Assembly (NCBI RefSeq): GCF_007858365.1
Contig: NZ_VFIO01000001.1
Span: 62,001-126,000 of the forward strand
DNA length: 64,000 bases
Reading direction: 5' to 3'
From: Pseudomonas saxonica
Lineage (GTDB): Bacteria; Pseudomonadota; Gammaproteobacteria; Pseudomonadales; Pseudomonadaceae
This document shows, piece by piece, positions 1 to 8,575 of the stretch. The number at the start of each line of letters is the position of its first letter. The first letter of the stretch is position 1. The position numbers were made by a program, and so were the translations under genes. The notes under the pieces were generated by a model, which saw only the letters and a program-made list of their open reading frames with translations, was not told the origin of the DNA and searched no databases.

Positions 1-412
1 GATCGAGACGAGTGGCCAGAAACATCAAGCACAACGCGTGCTGCGGCCCATCCGGGCGGCTGGCATCGCTGACATCCACCAGTTCGTTCGCCAGTTGCTG
101 CACCAGGTTCGGCGCTGACAGAAAGCGCTGGTAGCCCGTGCCTTGGACCACGCCGCTTTGAAACGGCGTCACCACAAGACAGGCCGGGGCTTCACCCATC
201 TGCTGAGTCAGTGCCGATCGGCCCGCATCAATCGCGCCTTGGGCCGCAGCACCCACCGGCCCGGGGTTGGTACTGGTCATGCCATCCAGCCCGCTCAAGC
301 GCAGCGCCGTGCTGACCAACTCGCCGCTGGCCAGATCCTTGGCCGTGCTCAGTTGGCCCATCCATTGGGTGGCTTGCTCGGGCCAGCGCAAGGTTACGGG
401 TGCCCAGCTCAT
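1..412 (-). CDS. Unrecognised phage protein, 3' end outside window
   Basis: An open frame runs from ATG at 412 to the left edge without a stop (at least 137 residues, beginning MSWAPVTLRWPEQ). The start overlaps the stop of the upstream fibre-assembly gene as ATGA, so the two are probably translationally coupled. The residues seen show no membrane segment or catalytic motif; a stretch rich in small residues is followed by QQMGEAPACLVVTPF. Its place after fibre genes suggests a virion or tail protein, but I do not recognise the family. Confidence 0.6.
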   Translation of the reverse strand, partial: MSWAPVTLRWPEQATQWMGQLSTAKDLASGELVSTALRLSGLDGMTSTNPGPVGAAAQGAIDAGRSALTQQMGEAPACLVVTPFQSGVVQGTGYQRFLSAPNLVQQLANELVDVSDASRPDGPQHALCLMFLATRLD

Positions 413-978
413 GAGATGGCCGCCCCCCAGTGAATGGCGTCGACAGCCTTCAAGTCGTTGTTGGTCAACGCTTGATCGAGTTGCTGTTTCAACTCATTGG
501 CGTACACCAACAGCTTCATTTTGAATTGGTTGAAGTCCTCCCCCACTTGCCGCAATTGCTGAGCCGTGTGCAGGCGAAAGACCTTTTCACCCTGGGCATC
601 ACGGCAGGGATAGTGCATATCAATACCCAGCAAAATGGCCGCGTTCAGGTTTAACTGGTCATCCAGCTGACTGCTGTAGTCAGCGCGTGTGCCAATGGCG
701 CTTGAAGTGAAGCCCGAGGTGATGGCTTCTTCACAACGCTGATCAATGTCTTGGCGCGTACGCAATGTTTGCTGTTGCACGTTGAGCTTATAAGGCCGGA
801 ATTCCAGCAGGTTCTTGAGGTAATAGGGCTGCTGATCCTTGCGGTAATTCAACGAGCCGTCATAGATGTTTTTCGCCACATCGACGGCTTCGTCCGGAAT
901 CGAATCCCCATGCAAAGCCGTTGTATAGCGGGTCAGAATCAGGCCGTCGGCGGCCAGTAGAAAACAGAAACGGGCCAT
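409..978 (-). CDS. Phage tail fibre assembly-type protein
   Basis: 189 residues, directly downstream of a tail-fibre gene (2-bp gap). The second half (roughly residues 85-185) has the pattern of DUF4376-like fibre assembly proteins: a small domain around CEEAITSGF and LLGIDMHYPCRDAQGE, followed by a helical tail. Such proteins are usually chaperones or C-terminal caps for the distal fibre. The next gene overlaps it by 4 bp. Family assignment rests on pattern and position; the exact role is inferred. Confidence 0.65.
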   Translation of the reverse strand: MARFCFLLAADGLILTRYTTALHGDSIPDEAVDVAKNIYDGSLNYRKDQQPYYLKNLLEFRPYKLNVQQQTLRTRQDIDQRCEEAITSGFTSSAIGTRADYSSQLDDQLNLNAAILLGIDMHYPCRDAQGEKVFRLHTAQQLRQVGEDFNQFKMKLLVYANELKQQLDQALTNNDLKAVDAIHWGAAIS

Positions 979-980
979 GA

Positions 981-2207
981 TTATTTCCCCAACGCCAGAC
1001 AGAAGGCTTGGCCTTCATATGAAAAGGTGCCGCCCGCGTTCCAAAGGAAACGCGAACTGTCCACAACCTGGTGCACCATGCCGAAGTTGTTGCCAAAACC
1101 GCCCTGTGTGCTGGACATGAGACTGAACAACATGCCGAAGCACTCATTCGGGAACGGGGTCGGGAAGTAGCGGTAATCACTGCTGGACAAACACTCGCTG
1201 GTGGTCGCCCACTGCAATACCCAGCCGCCCAGCCACGTAGGGGCGGCAAAGTAGCCATTGCGCCCGATCGACCAGGAGCAACCCCGGCGCAGTTTCTTGG
1301 GCGTGACAATGGTGCTGTCATCGTTTCCCGCATCGATTTGGGCGTCAGAAGCAATGCGCGCCACGCCCACTTCGGCGGAAGTGGCCAGCTTTGAGCTGTC
1401 GATGATCGTGGCTTGCCCCTTGAACACAATCGGGTTCGCCCCTGCGTCTGCACGTCGCACGATCAGTTGACCGGCCGCGCCCGCCATTACCACCGCAGGC
1501 AGCCCGGTGTTGTGGCGCATCCAGCTAGAGCCGTCCCAGTAGCAGTTTTGCGACAGGCTGGTTTCGCTGATAGAGCTTAAAAATCCGTACTGCCCCCCGT
1601 GAATGTCCAGGCTGTCACCCGACAAGGGATTACGGTTTGGAATGGCGTCAGTGATGCCGTATTCCTTGAGCGTGGTGCCCTTGTCGGCCTTTTTATCCAG
1701 CGTTTTGTTGATGACAACCAGGTCTTTATTGATCTGCCCCACGTTCACATTGGTCTTGTCGATCGCGGTATTGATGGGCACCAACAAGCCGTCCACCTGG
1801 GTGCTGCTATAGGTGTTGTTGCTGTCCATTAACGTAGCGTCATACGTCCAGACAATGGGATTGGCCCCGGCCGCAACCTTGCGAATGTTCGCCCGGCCAT
1901 TGGTGACGGCCACGCATACGGCGGGCTTGCTGGTGTCGTGACGCATCCAGCGACTGTCCGCCCAGTAGCAGTTCTGGCACAGGCTGGATTCGAGAATCGA
2001 ACTCACGAAACCGAAGCTGCCCGCGTGAATGTCCAGGCTGTTGTTAGGCAGCGGGTTGAGGTTGGGAATAGCGTCGGTGATGCCATACCCGCCCAACGTC
2101 GTGGCTTTGTCGGCTTTGGAGTCCACCACCAAATTGAGCGCAGTCAGCAGGCGATCGATCTCTACGATGCTGTACGTGTCGCCACTGTCGCGGATCGAGG
2201 CCGAAGA
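981..2207 (-). pseudogene. 5'-truncated tail fibre gene with an internal duplication
   Basis: The frame is open from about 2207 leftward but has lost its normal beginning: upstream of 2207 the sequence switches abruptly to the 3' end of an integrase. An internal start at 2132 would give 383 residues. The protein holds two tandem copies of a roughly 120-residue module, each starting with KADK..TTL..YGITDAIPN and containing SLDIH, QNCYW and a WMRH motif, then a collar-like C-terminus. The YGITDA repeat type also occurs in the fibre of element C at 23277-25232. Probably non-functional for lack of the baseplate-binding N-terminus. Confidence 0.75.
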
Positions 2208-2211
2208 CGTC

Positions 2212-2319
2212 CACTACTCAGCGGCAGAGCTGGACCAACTGATTGAGGCTGCAAACAAGGTATCAGTAACCGACTCACGCGCACCAGCGCTGACGATCCT
2301 GAAGAGGAGGCAGGGATAA
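2212..2319 (+). pseudogene. Integrase 3' end (remnant, family 1), element A
   Basis: The last 36 codons of a tyrosine recombinase, from HYSAAELDQLIEAANKVS to the stop at 2317-2319. It matches 6377-6484, the end of the degraded integrase of element B. The sequence joins tail-fibre DNA at about 2207-2212. Position 80 bp before an att copy is the normal place for an integrase 3' end at a tRNA site. Confidence 0.85.
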
Positions 2320-2398
2320 CAGGAAAACCCAAGGTCACTCGAAAAGTCACTAGGGCAGAAATGAAAAAGCCACCTAAAAGGCGGCTAAGTCATTGAAA

Positions 2399-2448
2399 AA
2401 TATGGTCGGGACGGAGTGATTCGAACACTCGACCCCTAGCACCCCATG
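2399..2448. repeat. att core, copy 1 (tRNA-Pro 3' half)
   Basis: 50 bp identical to 6564-6613 and 49581-49630. It reads from just beyond the CCA end of tRNA-Pro(GGG) through the T arm and variable region into the anticodon loop, then diverges from the tRNA after CATG. It is the junction between elements A and B. The 5' half of the tRNA is absent, so this is not a functional tRNA gene. Confidence 0.93.
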
Positions 2449-2803
2449 TTCGCTCGTAAAATCTCGCAAGTCATTGTAAATAAAGAACAAATATATTTGT
2501 TTTGGCTGACAAAAAACACTGATTTTCGTGCATTGGCAAACGGTAAACCGTGGGCTGTAGGGTGGGTTTTGCGCAGACCTGGTGTGTTACGACTCTGCAA
2601 CTCGCATATAGAAAACTCAAAATACTTTCAAACACTTCAAGTCCTAGCACACAACAAAATCAGAACCGTCCTACACCTCCGATTTCCCCAATACCAAATA
2701 CTCCCCCTACCCTTTGACGCCAATGGCGGATACCCTGCTCGCCCCTAGATAGCCAAGCGCCATCATCCATTACAAATCTAACAAATCGCTCGAGTGAGAT
2801 CAC
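2449..2803. other. Non-coding leader of SNIPE-like copy 1
   Basis: About 355 bp between the att core and the nuclease start, rather AT-rich, similar to 6614-6958. No convincing gene; a 100-codon frame here is not preserved in the second copy and lacks coding character. The region must hold the nuclease promoter. A weak ribosome-binding site (GAGTGAG) lies upstream of the ATG at 2804. Confidence 0.5.
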
Positions 2804-4420
2804 ATGGAACTGTTCCTCATCATTTTCGGCTTATGCACCCTTGCGCTGCTGGTCATCGCAATAAAAAAAACAAAGCTCACATCCAAGCTAACTGCTGAAC
2901 TTCGCCAGCGAGAGCAGATCATTGATCGCCAGCAGCAAGAAAACTCAGCTCTACTAAGCCGTGTTGACCGCCAGGAGCAGGAAAATACAGCCTTGCAGAA
3001 TCGCGTCGACGCCCTTTCCAAGTATCAAACCATCATCGATGCGGAGGCGCACGCCAAAGAACTCAACGCACAAGCTGAGAGTGTTTTCGCCCACTCGAAA
3101 ATAGCTGCTGCAGTCGAATTGCATGAAGCCAAACGCATAGCAAAAGAAGAGCTGATTACAAGCGAGATGGAAATGGCTTCAGCTCGCGCAACTGCGAGCA
3201 GGATTGTCGAAGCCGCCAACAAACGCGCAGAAGAAATTGCAGGTGACGCTTACAGCGCCATGAACCGTGCAAAGGAATTTGCTGACACAGCAAAAGCGAT
3301 GAAGAACATCATCGAAGGCTACGGTGATGCTTACATAGTGCCGACCTACAATCTGCTGGATGATCTTGCAGAAGAGTTTTCTTTCACTGAAGCGGGCCAG
3401 AAACTCAAAGCGGCACGTGATATGAGCCGCTGGATGGTCAAGGCTGGCCGGGCTGCTACTTGTGATTACGCAGAAACAAATCGACGTGACACGGCCATCC
3501 GATTTGTCATCGATGCGTTCAACGGTAAAGTCGATTCAATCCTTTCTAGAAACAAAGCTGATAACCACGGAAAGCTGGAGCAAGAAATTCGGGATGCATT
3601 TGCCTTGGTTAACCACAACGGCACCGCATTCAGAAACGCACGTATCACAGATGAATACCTCGCCTCGCGCCTAGAGGAACTGAAGTGGGCCGCAACAACT
3701 CGCGTGCTGAAAGAGCAAGACCGCGAGGAGCAGCGTCTACTGCGCGAACAAATACGCGAAGAGGAAAAAGCCCGCCGTGAGTTTGAACGCGCAATGAAAG
3801 ACGCGGCGAAGGAAGAGGACACCATCAAAAAAGCGATGGATAAGGTTCTTCAGCAAGCAGCGAATGCCAACGATGCACAGCGGGTAGAGTTCGAAGCCAA
3901 GCTGCGCGAGCTGGAACTTAAGCTTCAAGCTGCAGAAGAGAAAAACCAACGTGCTCTGTCAATGGCGCAGCAAACCAGAACCGGCCATGTTTACGTCATT
4001 TCTAACGTTGGTTCGTTTGGCGAGGAGGTGTTCAAAATTGGCATGACTCGTCGCCTGGAACCTAAAGACCGCATTCGTGAACTTGGGGATGCAAGTGTTC
4101 CATTCGAGTTCGACGTGCATGCGATGATTTTCAGTGATGACGCGCCTAGCCTCGAGAAAACCCTGCACCGCCACTTCCTTCGCCGTCAGATGAATAAGGT
4201 GAATCCACGTAAGGAATTTTTCCGTCTTGGGCTCAGTGAGATTCGGGCTGAACTCGAAAGCCTTGGCGTTGAAACCCTCTGGACGATGGCAGCTGAAGCA
4301 CACGAATATCGCGAGACGATTCGTATTGAGCAGCAAATCCGGGAAAACCCTGTGATTGAGCAGCAATGGACACGTCATCAGCTTGAGCATGAAGAAGTAG
4401 AGAACGAGGTATTGGCGTAA
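2804..4420 (+). CDS. SNIPE-like membrane-anchored GIY-YIG nuclease (DUF4041), copy 1
   Basis: 538 residues. Layout: one N-terminal membrane segment (about 3-22), a coiled coil rich in Q/E (30-75), a DUF4041-type helical region (about 90-290), a second charged coiled coil (290-385), and a C-terminal GIY-YIG nuclease of the T5orf172/MUG113 type from about 394. Catalytic-type residues are visible: HVYVI, FKIGMTRR (410-417), Glu451 in SLEKTLHRHF, and Asn467 in NKVNPRKEFF. Anchor plus DUF4041 plus GIY-YIG is the architecture reported for SNIPE, a surface-associated nuclease that cuts phage DNA during injection. The gene stands alone, next to an att site. Copy 2 at 6959 differs at about ten residues. 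Family is clear; antiphage activity is inferred. Confidence 0.88.
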   Translation: MELFLIIFGLCTLALLVIAIKKTKLTSKLTAELRQREQIIDRQQQENSALLSRVDRQEQENTALQNRVDALSKYQTIIDAEAHAKELNAQAESVFAHSKIAAAVELHEAKRIAKEELITSEMEMASARATASRIVEAANKRAEEIAGDAYSAMNRAKEFADTAKAMKNIIEGYGDAYIVPTYNLLDDLAEEFSFTEAGQKLKAARDMSRWMVKAGRAATCDYAETNRRDTAIRFVIDAFNGKVDSILSRNKADNHGKLEQEIRDAFALVNHNGTAFRNARITDEYLASRLEELKWAATTRVLKEQDREEQRLLREQIREEEKARREFERAMKDAAKEEDTIKKAMDKVLQQAANANDAQRVEFEAKLRELELKLQAAEEKNQRALSMAQQTRTGHVYVISNVGSFGEEVFKIGMTRRLEPKDRIRELGDASVPFEFDVHAMIFSDDAPSLEKTLHRHFLRRQMNKVNPRKEFFRLGLSEIRAELESLGVETLWTMAAEAHEYRETIRIEQQIRENPVIEQQWTRHQLEHEEVENEVLA

Positions 4421-4754
4421 GTATCGGGCTCGCTTGAAACAAAAAGGGTGGATGCAGTGCAATCAACTCTGCGCCACTTCTACTTGGGCGGAGATTCCAA
4501 ACATAGGATAGGGATTCGAACGTTTTCTGCGTGCATTCCGCGCCGCTACAGACCGTGAATGCGGAGTATTGGATGCACAGCCTCAAGCCTTATCGGCATT
4601 AACAGACCTTAAGCTCCGCTAGAACTGCCCTAATTAACAACCTTACCGAGATTTAAAGTTAAAGCAGACCGCACGTCATTCGACGAGACTCGGGTCTAGG
4701 CGATAATTTAGGGATGGAGTAGGATTAAATCCTGTTTAAAAAGGGGCTCTCATC
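4421..4754. other. Intergenic, SNIPE-like copy 1 to parD
   Basis: The first 220 bp or so resemble 8576-8805, downstream of copy 2; the rest is unique. No gene seen. The parDE promoter must lie in the last 100 bp, and the purine-rich AAGGGG 11 bp before the parD ATG is a good ribosome-binding site. Confidence 0.45.
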
Positions 4755-5033
4755 ATGCGCAGCACACAACAATTCAGCATCACGCTACCCAATCAAATGG
4801 CCGATGCGGTAAAAGCCAAGGTGGCAGCGGGTGAATACGCGACTGAAAGTGAAGTGATTCGCGACGGACTGCGTGCTCTGATGGCACGTGACCGCGCTCT
4901 TGAGAACTGGCTAGTGGGCCAAGTCGCTCCGGCATACGACGCCTTGAAAGCTGATCCCTCGCAAGCACTAAGCATCGACGAAGTGCGCGCGCGGCTTGCC
5001 GCAGAACATCAAAACACCACGCCCCAATCGTAA
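4755..5033 (+). CDS. parD: ParD-like antitoxin (ribbon-helix-helix)
   Basis: 92 residues. The N-terminus (MRSTQQFSITLPNQM) is the beta strand of a CopG/ParD ribbon-helix-helix, followed by AAGEYATESEVIRDGLRAL, a signature of ParD antitoxins. The C-terminal half is the usual toxin-wrapping tail, ending in a run of small residues. Its stop overlaps the ParE start by one base. Known for the family: the dimer binds its own promoter and neutralises ParE. Here it sits in a dead prophage and could act as a stabiliser of the att array (inference). Confidence 0.9.
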   Translation: MRSTQQFSITLPNQMADAVKAKVAAGEYATESEVIRDGLRALMARDRALENWLVGQVAPAYDALKADPSQALSIDEVRARLAAEHQNTTPQS

Positions 5034-5347
5034 TGGGATACACGGTCGAATTTGCACCGCAAGCCCTGGAGCAATTGACGGCGCTCTATCGTTATATTGC
5101 CTCTGCTGCCTCGCCGCAGATTGCCCAGCGTTATACCGATGCCATCGTGACCCATTGCTCAGAGCTTCAAACATTTCCGCACCGAGGCAATCTGCGCGAC
5201 GACATTCGCCCAGGGTTGCGGATCACGAACTATCGCAAGCGTGCGGTTATTGCCTTTACCGTTGAAGCCAAACGGGTTTACATCCTGGGCATTTATTATG
5301 GCGGGCAAGACTTCGAATCAGATCTGCAATCCGATTTGGATGACTAA
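5033..5347 (+). CDS. parE: ParE-like toxin (RelE/ParE superfamily)
   Basis: 104 residues, typical size. Family features: YTVEFAPQALEQLTALY near the start, a central FPHRG..RDDIRPGLRI block, and the C-terminal strand RVYILGIYYGG. Known for ParE proteins: gyrase poisoning or related toxicity, neutralised by ParD. Translationally coupled to parD by a one-base overlap. The stop (5345-5347) overlaps the stop of the convergent tail gene X; the same boundary in element C adjoins a different cargo gene (16248-16595). Confidence 0.9.
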   Translation: MGYTVEFAPQALEQLTALYRYIASAASPQIAQRYTDAIVTHCSELQTFPHRGNLRDDIRPGLRITNYRKRAVIAFTVEAKRVYILGIYYGGQDFESDLQSDLDD

Positions 5348-5550
5348 CCCCACAGCATCACCACCTCATCACTCGGCACCGGCACATCCGGCAGATGAAT
5401 AATCACCCCCACCCGAAACGGCTGCGCCTCATCGGCCAGCCCTTGGTTGGCATCGAGCACGGCTTCGACGGTGCCGTTGAGGTGGCCGTAGTAGTTCTGG
5501 CAGAGGGTGTCGAGCACATCGCCGCTATGGGTTCTGCAGGTCGTCGCCAT
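5344..5550 (-). CDS. Tail protein X (LysM-like), element B copy
   Basis: 68 residues, nearly identical to 16537-16743 (one D/L change near the C-terminus). A P2 gpX-type tail protein with a LysM-like fold: MATTCRTHSGDVLDTLC, then a C-terminal IIHLPD strand. ATG at 5550 chosen to match the X family length. Intact, but most other tail genes of this element are gone, so it is an orphan. It overlaps the gpU remnant as in element C. Confidence 0.8.
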   Translation of the reverse strand: MATTCRTHSGDVLDTLCQNYYGHLNGTVEAVLDANQGLADEAQPFRVGVIIHLPDVPVPSDEVVMLWG

Positions 5551-5700
5551 AGCGCACAAACTCCAAGGTAAAGCCCTGCTTACGCGGGATACCGCCTTGC
5601 AGCAGCGCGCTTTGTTCTTCTTCGATATTTTTTAAACACCCGTTGCCCAGTACGTCGCCGTAGCCGGTGGTCAGGCCCAGTGGTATTCGCCGGAACGATT
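5525..5700 (-). pseudogene. gpU 3' remnant with internal deletion
   Basis: Matches the end of gpU in element C (16718 onward). At about 5672 the match jumps from the sequence near 16878 to that near 17030. Both points carry the short repeat AGGCCCAGCGG, so roughly 155 bp was lost by recombination between short repeats. The remnant then ends. Confidence 0.75.
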
Positions 5701-5707
5701 AACCTTC

Positions 5708-5756
5708 TCTCGCCAGCTGTTGTCCCAGCTATCCGTCGACCATGCCCACGCCCACA
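5708..5756 (-). pseudogene. Scrap of tail gene I
   Basis: About 45 bp resembling 25666-25710 inside tail gene I of element C, including CGACCATGCCCACGCC. It joins gpU debris to integrase debris and shows that most of the tail operon was deleted between them. Confidence 0.55.
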
Positions 5757-5792
5757 ATTTATGTGCACGCAAATAGTGTGATGATGAGCGCA

Positions 5793-6484
5793 GACCATGG
5801 TTTGATCATGTGCCGATGATCTCGCTATTGGATGAGAAGACGAACTGCCGCAAGCCCTACCCGCTTTCTTTGGAAGAGCAGTCGATCTTGTTTACTGAGT
5901 TGCCAGCGCACTTGCAACGTATGGCCATGTTCAAGTTGAACACCGGCTGTCGTGAGCAAGATGTCTGCAAGCTGCGTTGGGATTGAGAGATTGCTGTGCC
6001 CGAGTTGGGCACTAGTGTTTTAGTGATACCGGCTGGCTTTGGTGGGAGACTTGAAAGCTCTGACGTGAAGAACGGCGAGGATCGTCTTGTGGTTCTGAAT
6101 GGTGTGGCCCAGTCAGTCATCAAGCAGCAGCGCGGCCAGAGCAAGGAATGGGTATTTCCCTATGACGGCACCAGATGCATCGGATGAACGATTCGGCTTG
6201 GAAGAAGGCGCGGGTACGCGCACTGAAGATATGGCAGGAGAAATACCTGCGCCCTGCTCTGCCGGGTTTCGCATCGATCCGGGTTCCACACCTGTGGCAG
6301 AAGGCTGCGTGCAGCAGGCGTGACTGAGGAGGATCGCAAAGCATTGCTCGGCCATAAGAATGGCAGCATCACCAGTCACTACTCAGCGGCAGAGCTGGAC
6401 CAACTGATTGAGGCTGCAAACAAGGTATCAGTAACCGACTCACGCGCACCAGCGCTGACGATCCTGAAGAGGAGGCAGGGGTAA
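5793..6484 (+). pseudogene. Degraded tyrosine recombinase (family 1), element B
   Basis: The C-terminal catalytic half of a phage integrase, starting near PWFDHVPMISLLDE. The first catalytic Arg lies in NTGCREQDVCKLRW. Lesions: a TGA at 5984-5986 replacing the Trp expected after RWD; a frameshift near 6170-6185 before MNDSAWKK; and a deletion around 6285-6300 removing most of the H-x-x-R box, after which GRRLRAAGVTEEDRKALLGH and the Tyr region (HYSAAEL) resume. It ends 80 bp before att copy 2. Cannot encode an active recombinase. Confidence 0.88.
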
Positions 6485-6563
6485 CAGGAAAACCCAAGGT
6501 CACTCGAAAAGTCACTAGGGTAGAAATGAAAAAGCCACCCAAAAGGTGGCTAAGTCATTGAAA

Positions 6564-6613
6564 AATATGGTCGGGACGGAGTGATTCGAACACTCGACCC
6601 CTAGCACCCCATG
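6564..6613. repeat. att core, copy 2
   Basis: 50 bp identical to 2399-2448 and to the tRNA copy at 49581-49630. Boundary of elements B and C; the left end (attL) of the 43-kb prophage. Diverges from the tRNA after CATG in the anticodon loop. Confidence 0.93.
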
Positions 6614-6958
6614 TTCCCTCGTAAAACAGCGTAAGTAATTGTAAATAAACAAAAAACCTATTTGTTTTGGCTGACAAAAAACACTGATTTTCGTGCATTG
6701 GCAAACGGTAAACCGTGGGCTGTAGGGTGGGTTTTGCGCATACTTGATGTTGCAACCCGTTTATAGAAAACTCAACATACTTTCAAACACTTCAAGCCCT
6801 GACACACAACAAAATCAGAACCGTCCTACACCTCCGATTTGCCCAATACCAAATACTCCCCCTACCCTTTGACGCCAATGGCGGATACCCTGCTCGCCCC
6901 TAGATAGCCAACCGCCATCATCTATTACAAATCTAACAAATCGCTCGAGTGAGATCAC
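6614..6958. other. Non-coding leader of SNIPE-like copy 2
   Basis: Similar to 2449-2803, with a net 10-bp length difference plus scattered substitutions. No gene seen. The conserved last 150 bp in both copies probably hold the nuclease promoter. Confidence 0.5.
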
Positions 6959-8575
6959 ATGGAACTGTTCCTCATCATTTTCGGCTTATGCACCCTTGCG
7001 CTGCTGTTCATCGCAATAAAAAAAACAAAGCTCACAGCCAAGCTAACTGCTGAACTTCGCCAACGAGAGCAGATCATTGATCGCCAGCAGCAAGAAAACT
7101 CAGCACTACTAAGCCGTGTTGACCGCCAGGGGCAGGAAAATACAGCCTTGCAGAATCGCGTCGACGCCCTTTCCAAGTATCAAACCATCATCGATGCGGA
7201 GGCGCACGCCAAAGAACTCAACTCACAAGCTGAGAGTGTTTTCGCCCACTCGAAAATAGCTGCTGCAGTCGAATTGCATGAAGCCAAACGCATAGCAAAA
7301 GAAGAGCTGATTACAAGCGAGATGGAAATGGCTTCAGCTCGCGCAACTGCAAGCAGGATTGTCGAAGCCGCCAACAAACGCGCAGAAGAAATTGCAGGTG
7401 ACGCTTACAGCGCCATGAACCGTGCAAAGGAATTTGCTGACACAGCAAAAGCGATGAAGAACATCATCGAAGGCTACGGTGATGCTTACATAGTGCCGAC
7501 CTACAATCTGCTGGATGATCTTGCAGAAGAGTTTTCCTTCACTGAAGCGGGCCAGAAACTCAAAGCGGCACGTGATATGAGCCGCTGGATGGTCAAGGCT
7601 GGCCGGGCTGCTACTTGTGATTACGCAGAAGCAAATCGACGTGACACGGCCATCCGATTTGTCATCGATGCGTTCAACGGTAAAGTCGATTCAATCCTTT
7701 CTAGAAACAAAGCTGATAACCACGGCAAGCTTGAGCAAGAAATTCGGGATGCATTTGCCTTGGTCAACCACAACGGCACCGCATTCAGAAACGCACGTAT
7801 CACAGATGAATACCTCGCCTCGCGCCTAGAGGAACTGAAGTGGGCCGCAACAACTCGCGTGCTGAAAGAGCAAGACCGCGAGGAGCAGCGTCTACTGCGC
7901 GAACAAATACGTGAAGAGGAAAAAGCCCGCCGTGAGTTTGAACGCGCAATGAAAGACGCGGTGAAGGAAGAGGACACCATCAAAAAAGCGATGGATAAGG
8001 TTCTTCAGCAAGCAGCGAATGCCAATGATGCACAGCGGGTAGAGTTCGAAGCCAAGCTGCGCGAGCTGGAACTCAAGCTCCAGGCTGCAGAAGAGAAAAA
8101 CCAACGTGCTCTGTCAATGGCACAGCAAACAAGAACCGGCCATGTTTACGTCATTTCTAACGTCGGTTCGTTTGGCGAGGAGGTCTTCAAAATTGGCATG
8201 ACTCGCCGTCTGGAACCTAAAGACCGCATTCGTGAACTTGGGGATGCAAGTGTTCCATTCGAGTTCGACGTGCATGCGATGATTTTCAGCGATGATGCGC
8301 CTAGCCTCGAGAAAACCCTGCACCGCCACTTCCTCCGCCGTCAGATGAACAAGGTGAATCCACGTAAGGAATTTTTCCGTCTTGGCATCAGTGAGATTCG
8401 GACTGAGCTTGAAAGCCTTGGCGTTGAAACCCTCTGGACGATGGCAGCTGAAGCACACGAATATCGCGAGACGATTCGTATTGAACAGCAAATCCGAGAA
8501 AACCCCGTGATTGAGCAGCAATGGACACGTCATCAGCTTGAGCAAGAAGAAGTAGAGAGCGAGGTATTGGCGTAA
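6959..8575 (+). CDS. SNIPE-like membrane-anchored GIY-YIG nuclease (DUF4041), copy 2
   Basis: 538 residues, the same layout as copy 1 (membrane anchor, coiled coils, DUF4041-type region, GIY-YIG domain with Glu451 and Asn467). About ten substitutions: V17F, S27A, E58G, A89S, T226A, A344V, then L/I, A/T, H/Q and N/S near the C-terminus. None touches a visible catalytic residue, so both copies look functional. It opens element C and is convergent with the Mrr-like/two-TM unit. Inference: SNIPE-type defence at phage DNA entry. Confidence 0.88.
   Translation: MELFLIIFGLCTLALLFIAIKKTKLTAKLTAELRQREQIIDRQQQENSALLSRVDRQGQENTALQNRVDALSKYQTIIDAEAHAKELNSQAESVFAHSKIAAAVELHEAKRIAKEELITSEMEMASARATASRIVEAANKRAEEIAGDAYSAMNRAKEFADTAKAMKNIIEGYGDAYIVPTYNLLDDLAEEFSFTEAGQKLKAARDMSRWMVKAGRAATCDYAEANRRDTAIRFVIDAFNGKVDSILSRNKADNHGKLEQEIRDAFALVNHNGTAFRNARITDEYLASRLEELKWAATTRVLKEQDREEQRLLREQIREEEKARREFERAMKDAVKEEDTIKKAMDKVLQQAANANDAQRVEFEAKLRELELKLQAAEEKNQRALSMAQQTRTGHVYVISNVGSFGEEVFKIGMTRRLEPKDRIRELGDASVPFEFDVHAMIFSDDAPSLEKTLHRHFLRRQMNKVNPRKEFFRLGISEIRTELESLGVETLWTMAAEAHEYRETIRIEQQIRENPVIEQQWTRHQLEQEEVESEVLA

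Larger units (their letters stand above)
1..2448. mobile_element. Element A: right end of a prophage remnant at tRNA-Pro
   Basis: Leftmost of three elements delimited by 50-bp copies of the tRNA-Pro(GGG) 3' half. It holds leftward tail-fibre-type genes that break off at about 2207, then the last 36 codons of a tyrosine recombinase, then the att copy at 2399-2448. The rest lies left of the window. Its tail genes differ in order from the P2-like set of element C, so it is probably a different phage. Seen: att copy and gene fragments. Inferred: prophage identity. Confidence 0.75.
2212..4650. repeat. Large direct repeat, copy 1
   Basis: This segment (integrase 3' end, att core, leader, SNIPE-like gene, about 230 bp downstream) recurs at 6377 to about 8805. 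The offset is 4165 bp up to the att core and 4155 bp across the nuclease gene, so there is only a 10-bp net indel. Similarity fades gradually in the last 200 bp. It fits tandem integration of related elements, each carrying the nuclease gene at its att-proximal edge, or duplication by unequal recombination. Confidence 0.9.
2399..6613. mobile_element. Element B: degraded prophage with nuclease and parDE
   Basis: A 4.2-kb unit bounded by att copies. Contents: SNIPE-like nuclease (+), parDE (+), tail gene X (-), the 3' end of gpU with an internal deletion, a scrap of tail gene I, and an integrase with several lesions. Tail fragments match element C closely, so it descends from a phage with the same P2-like tail. 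Only the defence-like and toxin-antitoxin genes remain intact, as if kept by selection (inference). Confidence 0.85.

Noticed and set aside
2399..2448. A second tRNA-Pro gene at the att copies (2399, 6564)
   Set aside because: Only the 3' half is present; after the anticodon loop the sequence diverges, so no D arm or 5' acceptor strand exists.
2446..2748. 100-codon frame between att copy 1 and the SNIPE-like gene
   Set aside because: Starts inside the att core, not conserved in the matching segment near 6614, no ribosome site.
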